From assembly GCA_021796905.1 (NCBI GenBank), contig JAKABK010000029.1, positions 1 through 10,570 of the forward strand: 10,570 nucleotides of DNA, read 5' to 3'. This document shows positions 1 through 6,319 of the stretch, one piece after another (the first letter of the stretch is position 1; the number at the start of each line of letters is the position of its first letter). The translations under genes were made by a program, and so were the position numbers. Below the pieces are notes generated by a model. That model saw only the letters and a list, made by a program, of their open reading frames with translations. It had not been told where the DNA came from and did not search any database. The DNA is from Actinomycetes bacterium. Lineage in GTDB: Bacteria; Actinomycetota; Acidimicrobiia; Acidimicrobiales; Palsa-688.

Positions 1-51
1 GGTCGGCCCCCACCTGGTGGTGCGGCGCAGCACAACGCCGGGCGGGCTCGC
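1..51. other. Left-edge non-coding stretch
   Basis: This short stretch lies downstream of the minus-strand aminotransferase stop codon. I see no convincing start, terminator with a T-tract, or RNA gene in it. It may be the beginning of an intergenic spacer or the edge of a neighbouring gene cut by the window. Confidence 0.4.
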
Positions 52-1221
52 TCAACGAGGCGACCGGACCGCAGCAGCTACCACCTCCAGGAGGCGTTCG
101 ATCTCTTCGTCGGTGGTGTACCAGGCCACGCATATCCGAAGCATGGACTGGCTGTCGTGCTCGGTGATGATCGCCTCGACCCTCGCTGCCGCGAGAGCCG
201 CCTCGAGGCCGGCCGGGTCGACACCGCTGCCGGCGCCGCCGACCCCAGCCCCGGCGGGGAGCCGGAACGCGGCCATCAACAGGTCGTCGTCGTGGCTACC
301 GACCCGCTGCAGCCCGAGGTCGGCCAGCTTGCCCGCGGCTGCCGCCAGGCGGGCTCGGGCGGCGGGCCGGGCCGGGGCGAGCAGCTCCCGGTGGAAGGCC
401 AGTCCCTCGGGAGCGGCCAGGTAGGTGGTGGGATCCACCGTCCCCGGCGAATGAACCCGATCGGCGAGCGGTGTCTCGGGGTCGGTACCGCCCCAGCTCA
501 CGACCAGCGGGTCGAGCGCCCGCTGGGCCTCGGCTCCGCGGGCGTGGAGGATCGCGGCACCCCTCGGGGCGGCGAACCACTTGTGCAGGTTGCCGACGTA
601 GTAGTCGGCACCGACCGCGCCGAGGTCGAGGGGGACCTGGCCGGGGACGTGGGCCCCGTCGATGACGACGACCACCCCCCGCTCCCGCAGCCGGCGAGAG
701 ATCTCCTCGACCGGGAGGCGCCGGGCGGTGGAGGAGGTGACGTGGGAGACCAGCGCGACGCGGGTCCTCGCCGAGACGCAACCCTCGACGATCTCCGTCG
801 CGACATCTTCGCCCGCCTCCCCGACCGGGGCGACCCGCAGCCGGGCACCGCTCCGATCGCACAACCACCGCCACAGCATCACCTGCGACCCGTACTCGAG
901 GTCGGTGAGGAGGACCTCGTCTGCCGGTCCCAGACGTCCGAGCAGGGAGCGGGCCACGAGATTGAGCCCGAAGGTGGTGTTCGGCACCCAGGCGAGCTCG
1001 CCGGGACGGGCCCCGAGGGTCTCGGCGACGGGGACCAGGGCGTCGGCGAGGTCCCCGGCGACCCGGTGCCGGTAGAAGCCCGACGGGTCGGACTCGATCC
1101 GCTCCTGGAGCCGGCGGCGGACGTCGAGCACCCGGGTGGGGCAGGCCCCGAAACCCCCGTGGTTGAGGTAGGCGAGGTCGGGGTCGAGGGCGAAATGCCG
1201 TCGAATTGCTCCTGTCGACAT
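52..1221 (-). CDS. Class V PLP-dependent aminotransferase, isopenicillin-N-epimerase-like
   Basis: This is a 389-residue cytosolic fold-type I PLP enzyme. Visible landmarks are the N-terminal LNHGGFGACP segment (about residues 19-28), the cofactor-contacting NTTFGLN segment (81-87), the SHVTSSTARRLP segment (159-170), the aspartate motif DGAHVPGQ (188-195), and the Schiff-base lysine in GNLHKWF (Lys214). The HKW motif and overall order match the isopenicillin N epimerase / class V group, whose members racemise, desulfurate or transaminate different substrates, so the substrate cannot be read from sequence. The open frame continues upstream to 1326, but that part overlaps the preceding gene and looks like shadow sequence. 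Conserved sequence begins at a double ATG (1224 and 1221), and either could be used. The gene lies 25 bases after the stop of the GcvT-like gene on the same strand, so co-transcription is likely. No strong Shine-Dalgarno sequence is visible. Confidence 0.9.
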   Translation of the reverse strand: MSTGAIRRHFALDPDLAYLNHGGFGACPTRVLDVRRRLQERIESDPSGFYRHRVAGDLADALVPVAETLGARPGELAWVPNTTFGLNLVARSLLGRLGPADEVLLTDLEYGSQVMLWRWLCDRSGARLRVAPVGEAGEDVATEIVEGCVSARTRVALVSHVTSSTARRLPVEEISRRLRERGVVVVIDGAHVPGQVPLDLGAVGADYYVGNLHKWFAAPRGAAILHARGAEAQRALDPLVVSWGGTDPETPLADRVHSPGTVDPTTYLAAPEGLAFHRELLAPARPAARARLAAAAGKLADLGLQRVGSHDDDLLMAAFRLPAGAGVGGAGSGVDPAGLEAALAAARVEAIITEHDSQSMLRICVAWYTTDEEIERLLEVVAAAVRSPR

Positions 1222-1249
1222 CATCGGGTCGGGCGGGGACCAGCGACGC

Positions 1250-2371
1250 TCACGCGATCTCCTTGGCCCGGGTCCGCAGCGGGTCGTAGACCGGGTGGGA
1301 CACGACCTCGCAACCGACCTCCACACCCCCTACCAGCGCCGTGAGCGAGGTGCCGGCGCGATGGTGGGGTCGGTCGATTCGCGCGAGGCCGAGGGTCCGC
1401 CCGCCGAGCAACGGGGAGCGCACCGCTTGGGTGATCTCCCCGACCGGCCGGGCGTCACCGTCGTGCAGGAGCAGCGCGGCGCCGGTCGCCTCCTCCCCAC
1501 CGTCGTCGAGCACCACGCTCGTCAGCCGGCGGGTGGTCACCTCCCGGTCCCGCTCGAGGCCGGCCCGGCCGGCGAGGTGTGCCTTGGAGTGCTCCACCGC
1601 CCAACCGAGCCCGCACTCGTAAGGGGAGACCGACGGGTCGTACTCGACCCCGCCGATGATGAAACCACCTTCGATCCGGAGCAGGTCGAGAGCGGTCATC
1701 CCGACCAGGCGCATCGACCAGGCCCGTCCGGCTCCACTGAGCGCGTCCCACAGTTCGAGGGCCGCCTCCCGCTCCACCCACAGCTCGTAGCCGAGCTCTG
1801 CGGTGTAGCCGAGCCGGGTCATGAACACCGGGACCCCGGCGACCGCCACGTCCTGCCTGAAGGTGTAGTACGGGAACGAAGCGTTGGAGAGGTCGCTTTC
1901 GGTCAGGCTCTGGAGGAGGTCCCTACTCGAGGGGCCCTGCACGCAGAGGTGGGGCATGTCGTCGGTGAAGGGGCGCACCGTCACGTCCCTGCCGGCAGCC
2001 GCTTCGGCGAACATTTCCCCGTCACGGTCGTTGGCGCCGCAGAAGCGGACATGGTCAGCGGCGATCACCGCCGCAGTGCAATCATCGACCATCTTGCCGT
2101 CATCGTCGACCAACGCCCCGTAGGCAATGTGGCCGGGCCGGACCCTGGCGAGATCCCGGGTCAGCAGGCCATCAACCAGTTCCAGAGCCCCAGGCCCGGT
2201 GATGTCGAGCTTGCGGAGCATCGAGAAATCCATCAGGCCGACGCCTTCGCGCACCGCCCGGTACTCCGCCTCGGTGTCGGTCACGACCGACGGGGCGGCG
2301 TAGCCGAACAGCTCCATCCAGTTGTCGGTGAGGTCGGAAATGCGGGAGTGGAAAGCCGTCGCCATGCTCAT
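1250..2371 (-). CDS. GcvT-like aminomethyltransferase-family protein (folate-binding C1 transfer, substrate unknown)
   Basis: The protein has 373 residues and shows the GcvT folate-binding fold throughout: an N-terminal EAEYRAVREGVGLMDFS segment, a KMVDD segment corresponding to the Asp-Asp region of T proteins, LCVQGPSSRDLL, TRLGYTAELGYELWV (the TGYTGE-type loop), SPYECGLGW, and a C-terminal barrel ending in SHPVYDPLRTR. Family members transfer a one-carbon group from an amino or methoxy substrate to tetrahydrofolate. Besides glycine cleavage T protein these include dimethylglycine and sarcosine oxidase C-terminal domains, DmdA, and the LigM/DesA O-demethylases. This copy is clearly distinct from the true gcvT at 5192-6319: it lacks the TGYTGEDGFEV form and the PFYRR ending, and it is not beside gcvP. 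I place the start at ATG 2371 (alternative 2365), where similarity begins. The frame upstream to 2503 crosses the divergent promoter region. A TACGCT -10-like element ends nine bases before ATG, suggesting a nearly leaderless mRNA. It is probably the first gene of an operon with the class V aminotransferase. Confidence 0.88.
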   Translation of the reverse strand: MSMATAFHSRISDLTDNWMELFGYAAPSVVTDTEAEYRAVREGVGLMDFSMLRKLDITGPGALELVDGLLTRDLARVRPGHIAYGALVDDDGKMVDDCTAAVIAADHVRFCGANDRDGEMFAEAAAGRDVTVRPFTDDMPHLCVQGPSSRDLLQSLTESDLSNASFPYYTFRQDVAVAGVPVFMTRLGYTAELGYELWVEREAALELWDALSGAGRAWSMRLVGMTALDLLRIEGGFIIGGVEYDPSVSPYECGLGWAVEHSKAHLAGRAGLERDREVTTRRLTSVVLDDGGEEATGAALLLHDGDARPVGEITQAVRSPLLGGRTLGLARIDRPHHRAGTSLTALVGGVEVGCEVVSHPVYDPLRTRAKEIA

Positions 2372-2380
2372 TGCAGGCGC

Positions 2381-2386
2381 AGCGTA
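2381..2386 (-). promoter_or_regulatory. Putative -10 element for the GcvT-like gene (leaderless-type)
   Basis: On the minus strand the hexamer TACGCT fits the actinobacterial TANNNT -10 pattern. It is separated by nine bases from ATG 2371, and no Shine-Dalgarno sequence lies between. That spacing would put the transcription start at or just before the ATG. No convincing -35 is visible. This is inferred from pattern and spacing only. Confidence 0.4.
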
Positions 2387-2465
2387 GCGGTCGGGCCGCA
2401 GCGCCGGGAGCCCGGCACCGCCCGACCGAACCGAACCTGCACCGGCGTGCACCTGCAGAGATGGG

Positions 2466-2471
2466 TAGCGT
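2466..2471 (+). promoter_or_regulatory. Putative -10 element for the S9 peptidase gene (leaderless-type)
   Basis: TAGCGT matches TANNNT and is followed by six bases and then GTG 2478, the spacing expected if transcription starts at the initiation codon itself. No Shine-Dalgarno sequence lies upstream of the GTG. The AGGA just before the alternative ATG at 2487 abuts that codon and is too close to function normally. This favours GTG 2478 as the start. Confidence 0.45.
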
Positions 2472-2477
2472 GAGCCG

Positions 2478-4520
2478 GTGCGAGGAATGCAACCCGAAGA
2501 CATAGCCCTGATCGCCGCCGCCGGGGAGGTCGCTTTGTCGCCCGACGGTCGACGTGCCGTCTATGCGGTCACCACCCAGGACCTCGAGGCGAACGCCTCC
2601 CGCACCCGTCTATGGGTCGCCGACACCGAGGGGGGCGGGCCCCGCCCGATGTCGGGGGGCGACCACGACCGTCTGGCCCGATGGTCGCCGGAGGGGACCA
2701 CCCTCGCCTGGGTCGGTTCCGACAACGGGCGGACCGCGATCTTCGCTCTCGCCGCCGACGCTCCGGGCACGCCGGCGGTGGTGTGCACCTGGCCGGACGA
2801 GATAACCGAGCTCGAGTGGTCCCCGGCCGGCGACCGGCTGGCCTTCGTCGGGAGGGTTCCCGACCCGACCCGCTACGGCAAGGCGTACCACCCGAAGGCG
2901 GTGGCGGAGATGCCGCCGCGACGGGTGACCCGGCTGATGTCCCGCCACGACGGGGACGGGTGGGTCTTCGACCGCCCCACCCACCTGCATGTGGTGCCCG
3001 CCGACGGCGCGGGCCGACCGCTCGCCCTCACCCGCGGTGAGCGACCGGTGTCCGGCGTTGCGTGGAGCCCCGACGGCGGGAGCCTCGCCTACGTCGCCCC
3101 GGGGCACGACACCTGGGACATCGACGGCCGCAACGACCTGTGGGTGGTCGACGCCGACGGCGACCAGCCCGCCCGGGCCCTCACCGACACGACCATGGCA
3201 TGGTCCCATCCGTCGTGGTCACCCGACGGGGAGCGGATCGCCGCCCTGGTCGACCCGACCCCACTGGACGGTCCCCGCCACGGTCAGCTGTGGGTGGTGC
3301 CGGTCGGGAAGGCGACTGACGGGGCCGCCGGCGACCCTGGAGCTGGACCGGCGCTGCGCTGGGGCGTCGGCTACGACCGCAACCTGGCGCCCCACGGGGC
3401 GAGCCGGGCCCCGATCTGGTCCGGGGGGGAGCTGCTCGTGGCGGCCGAGGACGGGGGACGCCTGAGCGTGGTGGCGATCGGTCCGCCGGACGGGCACGAC
3501 GCCGGCACTCCCCGGGTGGTCGTCGGGGGCGAGAGGGTAGTCCGCTCCTTCGACGCCGCCGGCGGTCGGCTCGTCTTCACTGCCACCACGGTCACCGAAC
3601 CAGGAGAGCTGTGGGTGCTGGAGCCCTCTGCGGCCGCCGGCGACACCGGCGGCGGGGAGCGGCGCCTCTCGGACCACTCCGCCGCCCTGCGCGCCCGGGT
3701 CGATCTGGCCACCCCCGTGCGCTACGTGGCGACCTCCGCCGACGGCACCGAGGTCGAGTGCTGGGCGATGGCGCCGCTCGGTGCCGACGGTGGCGCCCAC
3801 CCGACGATCCTCAACATCCACGGCGGACCCTTCACCCAGTACGGGTACAACTTCTTCGACGAGCTCCAGCTCCAGGTCGGCGCCGGCTTCGGGGTCGTCT
3901 ACTGCAACCCGCGGGGCAGCTCGGGCTACTCCGAGGCTTGGGGTCGGGCGATCCGCTGGCCCGAGGCACCCGTGGACCCGGGGTCGGGATGGGGCGGCGT
4001 CGACTTCGACGACGTGATGGCCTGCGTCGAGGAGGCGAACCGCCGCTTCGAGTGGGTCGACGGCGACCGCCTCGGGGTGCAGGGCGGCTCCTACGGCGGG
4101 TACCTCACCTCCTGGATCGTCGGCCACAGCGGACGCTTCGGGGCTGCCGTCTCGGAACGGGCGGTGAACAACCTGCTCACCGCCGAGCACAACAGCGACA
4201 TCTCCGGGTTCTTCAAGGAGGCCGTCGGCTGGACCCACCTCGAGCGACCCGACCTCTACCAACGGCAGTCGCCCAGCACCTACATCGCCGACATGCGGAC
4301 ACCGATGCTGATGATCCACTCCGAGGACGACCTGCGCTGCCCGATCTCGCAGGCGGAGGAACTGTTCGTCGGACTGCGCCTGCTCGGGCGCGAACCGGAG
4401 CTGGTCCGCTTCCCCGGGGAGTGCCACGAGCTGTCGAGGTCCGGCTCGCCCCGCCACCGGGTGCAGCGAGCCGAGATCATCCTCGACTGGTTCGAACGGC
4501 ACCTCGGCACCAAGGTCTGA
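2478..4520 (+). CDS. S9 family peptidase (prolyl oligopeptidase / acylaminoacyl-peptidase-like)
   Basis: This 680-residue serine peptidase has the usual two-part layout. The N-terminal half (about residues 10-400) is a TolB/WD40-like beta-propeller with recurrent WSPDG-type repeats: SPDGRRAVYAV, WSPEGTTLAWVG, WSPAGDRLAFVG, WSPDGGSLAYVA and WSPDGERIAALV. The C-terminal half is an alpha/beta-hydrolase with an oxyanion-side NIHGGPFTQYG segment. The nucleophile elbow GGSYGGY contains Ser538, the acid is Asp618 in HSEDDLRCP, and the base is His650 in GECHELS, so the triad is intact. Such enzymes cleave short peptides or remove blocked N-terminal residues in the cytoplasm, with the propeller restricting access. 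There is no signal peptide. GTG 2478 is chosen because of the leaderless -10 spacing; ATG 2487 would give 677 residues. The next gene begins two bases after the stop, implying one transcript. The exact peptide specificity is not deducible. Confidence 0.93.
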   Translation: MRGMQPEDIALIAAAGEVALSPDGRRAVYAVTTQDLEANASRTRLWVADTEGGGPRPMSGGDHDRLARWSPEGTTLAWVGSDNGRTAIFALAADAPGTPAVVCTWPDEITELEWSPAGDRLAFVGRVPDPTRYGKAYHPKAVAEMPPRRVTRLMSRHDGDGWVFDRPTHLHVVPADGAGRPLALTRGERPVSGVAWSPDGGSLAYVAPGHDTWDIDGRNDLWVVDADGDQPARALTDTTMAWSHPSWSPDGERIAALVDPTPLDGPRHGQLWVVPVGKATDGAAGDPGAGPALRWGVGYDRNLAPHGASRAPIWSGGELLVAAEDGGRLSVVAIGPPDGHDAGTPRVVVGGERVVRSFDAAGGRLVFTATTVTEPGELWVLEPSAAAGDTGGGERRLSDHSAALRARVDLATPVRYVATSADGTEVECWAMAPLGADGGAHPTILNIHGGPFTQYGYNFFDELQLQVGAGFGVVYCNPRGSSGYSEAWGRAIRWPEAPVDPGSGWGGVDFDDVMACVEEANRRFEWVDGDRLGVQGGSYGGYLTSWIVGHSGRFGAAVSERAVNNLLTAEHNSDISGFFKEAVGWTHLERPDLYQRQSPSTYIADMRTPMLMIHSEDDLRCPISQAEELFVGLRLLGREPELVRFPGECHELSRSGSPRHRVQRAEIILDWFERHLGTKV

Positions 4521-4522
4521 TC

Positions 4523-5134
4523 GTGGCCGACGGCGACCCGCCCGGCTGGGTCGACCCGGCGTCCGGCGGCCCGCACGGGTGGGGTCCGCCTGCGAGCGCC
4601 GGCCCGCCGGCGGGGTCCGGGTGGGGTCCGCCGGCGGGGTCCGGGTGGGGTCCGCCGGCCTCGGGGTACCCGCCACCCGGCCAGGACCGGGGCGTACCGC
4701 CCGGGTGGCAGGGGGCGCCCGGCGCTCCCCCACCACCGGGCCCGGTCCCCGCGTGGCCCTCGACCTGGAGAGGGGACCGACCTCTCGGGGAGCGACCGGG
4801 TCAGGGACTGGCCGTGGCCTCCCTCGTCGTCGGGATCATCTCGCTGCCCGCTGTGCTCACCGCCATCGGCGGGGTGGTCCTCGGGGCGGTCGCTCTCGGC
4901 CTCGGCATCGCTGCGCTCCGCCGCTCCAGGCGCAGCGGTGCCCCGGGGCGGGGACTGGCCGTCGCCGGGATCGTCACCGGGGCCGCCGGCTTGCTGCTCG
5001 GAGGTCTCGTGCTGGCATTCGTGGTGGCGGCCCTCACCGACTCCCACTTCATGACCTGTGTGCGCCAGGCCGGGGGCCGCACCGGCGCGCTGCGCCGCTG
5101 CGAGGTGCAGCTCCACCTGCACCTGGGCGGCTGA
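4523..5134 (+). CDS. DUF4190-type small membrane protein with Gly/Pro/Trp-rich N-terminus
   Basis: This 203-residue protein starts at GTG 4523, two bases after the peptidase stop. An AAGG at 4512-4515, inside the end of the peptidase gene, is a plausible ribosome binding site. Residues 1-90 are a disordered, probably cytoplasmic tail rich in Gly, Pro and Trp, including two tandem GSGWGPPA units. From about residue 95 come two related hydrophobic units, GLAVASLVVGIISLPAVLTAIGG... and GLAVAGIVTGAAGLLLGGLVL..., separated by the basic loop ALRRSRRSGAPGRG. That is the DUF4190 architecture (two membrane segments with a Gly-Leu-Ala-Val-Ala entry to each). A short C-terminal part with two cysteines follows the second helix. 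The molecular function of DUF4190 proteins is unknown; many actinobacterial copies carry similar proline-rich tails. The tight spacing suggests co-translation with the peptidase, but a functional link is only inferred. Confidence 0.8.
   Translation: MADGDPPGWVDPASGGPHGWGPPASAGPPAGSGWGPPAGSGWGPPASGYPPPGQDRGVPPGWQGAPGAPPPPGPVPAWPSTWRGDRPLGERPGQGLAVASLVVGIISLPAVLTAIGGVVLGAVALGLGIAALRRSRRSGAPGRGLAVAGIVTGAAGLLLGGLVLAFVVAALTDSHFMTCVRQAGGRTGALRRCEVQLHLHLGG
4613..4660 (+). repeat. Two 24-bp tandem repeats encoding GSGWGPPA
   Basis: Two head-to-tail 24-base units (4613-4636 and 4637-4660) differ only at the last base. Each encodes GSGWGPPA in frame. A degenerate related GWGPPAS segment precedes them. 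The near identity at DNA level suggests recent duplication or slippage within the low-complexity tail. Confidence 0.85.
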
Positions 5135-5151
5135 CCGGCAGTCCCGCAGCG

Positions 5152-5190
5152 GTGCCGGCGGCGCCCTGCCGACGAGCCTCCCGCCGGCGC
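5152..5190. terminator. GC-rich hairpin at the convergent gene junction (possible bidirectional terminator)
   Basis: GCCGGCGG at 5154-5161 is perfectly complementary to CCGCCGGC at 5181-5188. A G-T wobble and one more G-C pair extend this to 5152/5190, with a 19-base loop. It sits between the ends of the plus-strand DUF4190 gene (5134) and the minus-strand gcvT (5192), as expected for a terminator shared by converging transcripts. There is no T-tract on either strand, so it is not a classical intrinsic terminator. In such GC-rich DNA some hairpins occur by chance. Confidence 0.4.
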
Positions 5191-5191
5191 G

Positions 5192-6319
5192 TCAGCCGGG
5201 CCGCCGGTAGAACGGCAGCTCGACCACCTCGACAGCCTCGCTGCTGCCCCGGACCTCGACGGCTAGTCGCGTCCCTGGTGCGGTGAGAGCCGCTTCGAGG
5301 TAGGCCATGGCGATCGGTCTGCCGAGGCTCGGGGAAGGGGCCCCGCTGGTCACCTGCCCCACCTGTCGCGCACCGTCCGCGCTGAGCACTCGATAACCGG
5401 CCCGCGGCACCCTCCGGCCGGCGGCGACCAGACCGGCGAGCCGTTCGGCGGGAGGCGCTGCCGCCCTGGCAGCCAGCGCCTCGTGACCGACGAAATCGCC
5501 GTTGCGGGAGACGATCCGTCCGAGGCCGGCCTCGTAGGGGCTGCGGGAGGTGGACAGTTCGTGGCCGTAGAGAGGCATCCCCGCCTCCAGGCGCAGGGTG
5601 TCGCGCGCCGCTAGGCCGGCAGGGACGGGCCGGGCGTCCCGACCCTCCGGGTCCCCGGCGGCGAGCACCCGGTCCCATACGAGTAGTGCGTCTTCGGGCC
5701 GGACCAGTACCTCGAAGCCGTCCTCCCCGGTGTAACCGGTGCGAGCGAGCAGCACCTCGGCGCCCGACAGCCGGGCCGGGGCGATCGTGTAGTAGCGCAG
5801 TGCTCCCAGGTCCCCGTCGACGAGCGGGGACAGGACGCCCAGCGTTCGCGGACCTTGGACGGCGACCAGAGCCCAGTCGGCACAACGGTCCTCCACTCGG
5901 GCGTCGAACCCGGCGACGCGGGAGGTGAGCTCGGCGGCGACCAGCTCGGAGTTGGCTGCGTTGGCGACCACCAGCCACCGGTCGGCCTCCAGGCGGTAGA
6001 CGATCAGGTCGTCCAGTACCCCTCCGTCGGGGGCGCAGAGCATGGTGTACTTCGCCCGACGATCGGCGAGCCGGGACAGGTCGCTCACCACTGCATGGTC
6101 GAGGGCTGCGCCGGCCTCGCGCCCGACGACCTCGATCTCCCCCATGTGGGACAAGTCGAACACCCCGACCCCGCGTCTCACCGCCAGGTGCTCCGCGGTC
6201 TCGCTGCGATATCGCAACGGCATCGACCATCCGGCGAAATCGACCATCGTGGCTCCGGCGTCCCGGTGGGCGGAGTCGAGCGGGGTCCGGCGGAGCGGCG
6301 CCGGCGTGTCGGACGCCAT
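5192..6319 (-). CDS. gcvT: Glycine cleavage system T protein (aminomethyltransferase)
   Basis: This 375-residue T protein takes the aminomethyl group held on lipoylated H protein, releases ammonia and makes 5,10-methylene-tetrahydrofolate. Signature segments in order are RRTPLDSAHRDAGATMVDFAGWSMPLRY (about 9-36), GVGVFDLSHMGEIEV, GGVLDDLIVYRL (the region holding the conserved catalytic aspartate), VAVQGPRTL, TGYTGEDGFEVLV, LRLEAGMPLYGHEL, SPYEAGLG, a basic RAGYRV segment, VTSGAPSPSLGRPIAMAYL, and the C-terminal ELPFYRRPG. The length is typical of the family. Start ATG 6319 shares its A-side base with the gcvP stop (TGATG on the minus strand), indicating translational coupling. The longer open frame to 6469 lies inside gcvP and is not used. 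It should be expressed from the riboswitch-controlled gcvP promoter. Confidence 0.97.
   Translation of the reverse strand: MASDTPAPLRRTPLDSAHRDAGATMVDFAGWSMPLRYRSETAEHLAVRRGVGVFDLSHMGEIEVVGREAGAALDHAVVSDLSRLADRRAKYTMLCAPDGGVLDDLIVYRLEADRWLVVANAANSELVAAELTSRVAGFDARVEDRCADWALVAVQGPRTLGVLSPLVDGDLGALRYYTIAPARLSGAEVLLARTGYTGEDGFEVLVRPEDALLVWDRVLAAGDPEGRDARPVPAGLAARDTLRLEAGMPLYGHELSTSRSPYEAGLGRIVSRNGDFVGHEALAARAAAPPAERLAGLVAAGRRVPRAGYRVLSADGARQVGQVTSGAPSPSLGRPIAMAYLEAALTAPGTRLAVEVRGSSEAVEVVELPFYRRPG

Noticed and set aside
3611..4522. Plus-strand frame upstream of GTG 4523, read through into the DUF4190 protein
   Set aside because: This part overlaps the peptidase gene in another frame and is arginine-rich shadow sequence. 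Only the portion from GTG 4523 has a protein-like pattern.
3219..4736. Long open frame on the minus strand (505 codons) opposite the S9 peptidase gene
   Set aside because: It is antisense to a gene with an intact catalytic triad and WSPDG repeats. Its translation is low-complexity Arg/Pro/Gly/Val-rich sequence typical of antisense frames in GC-rich DNA, and it crosses the end of that gene.
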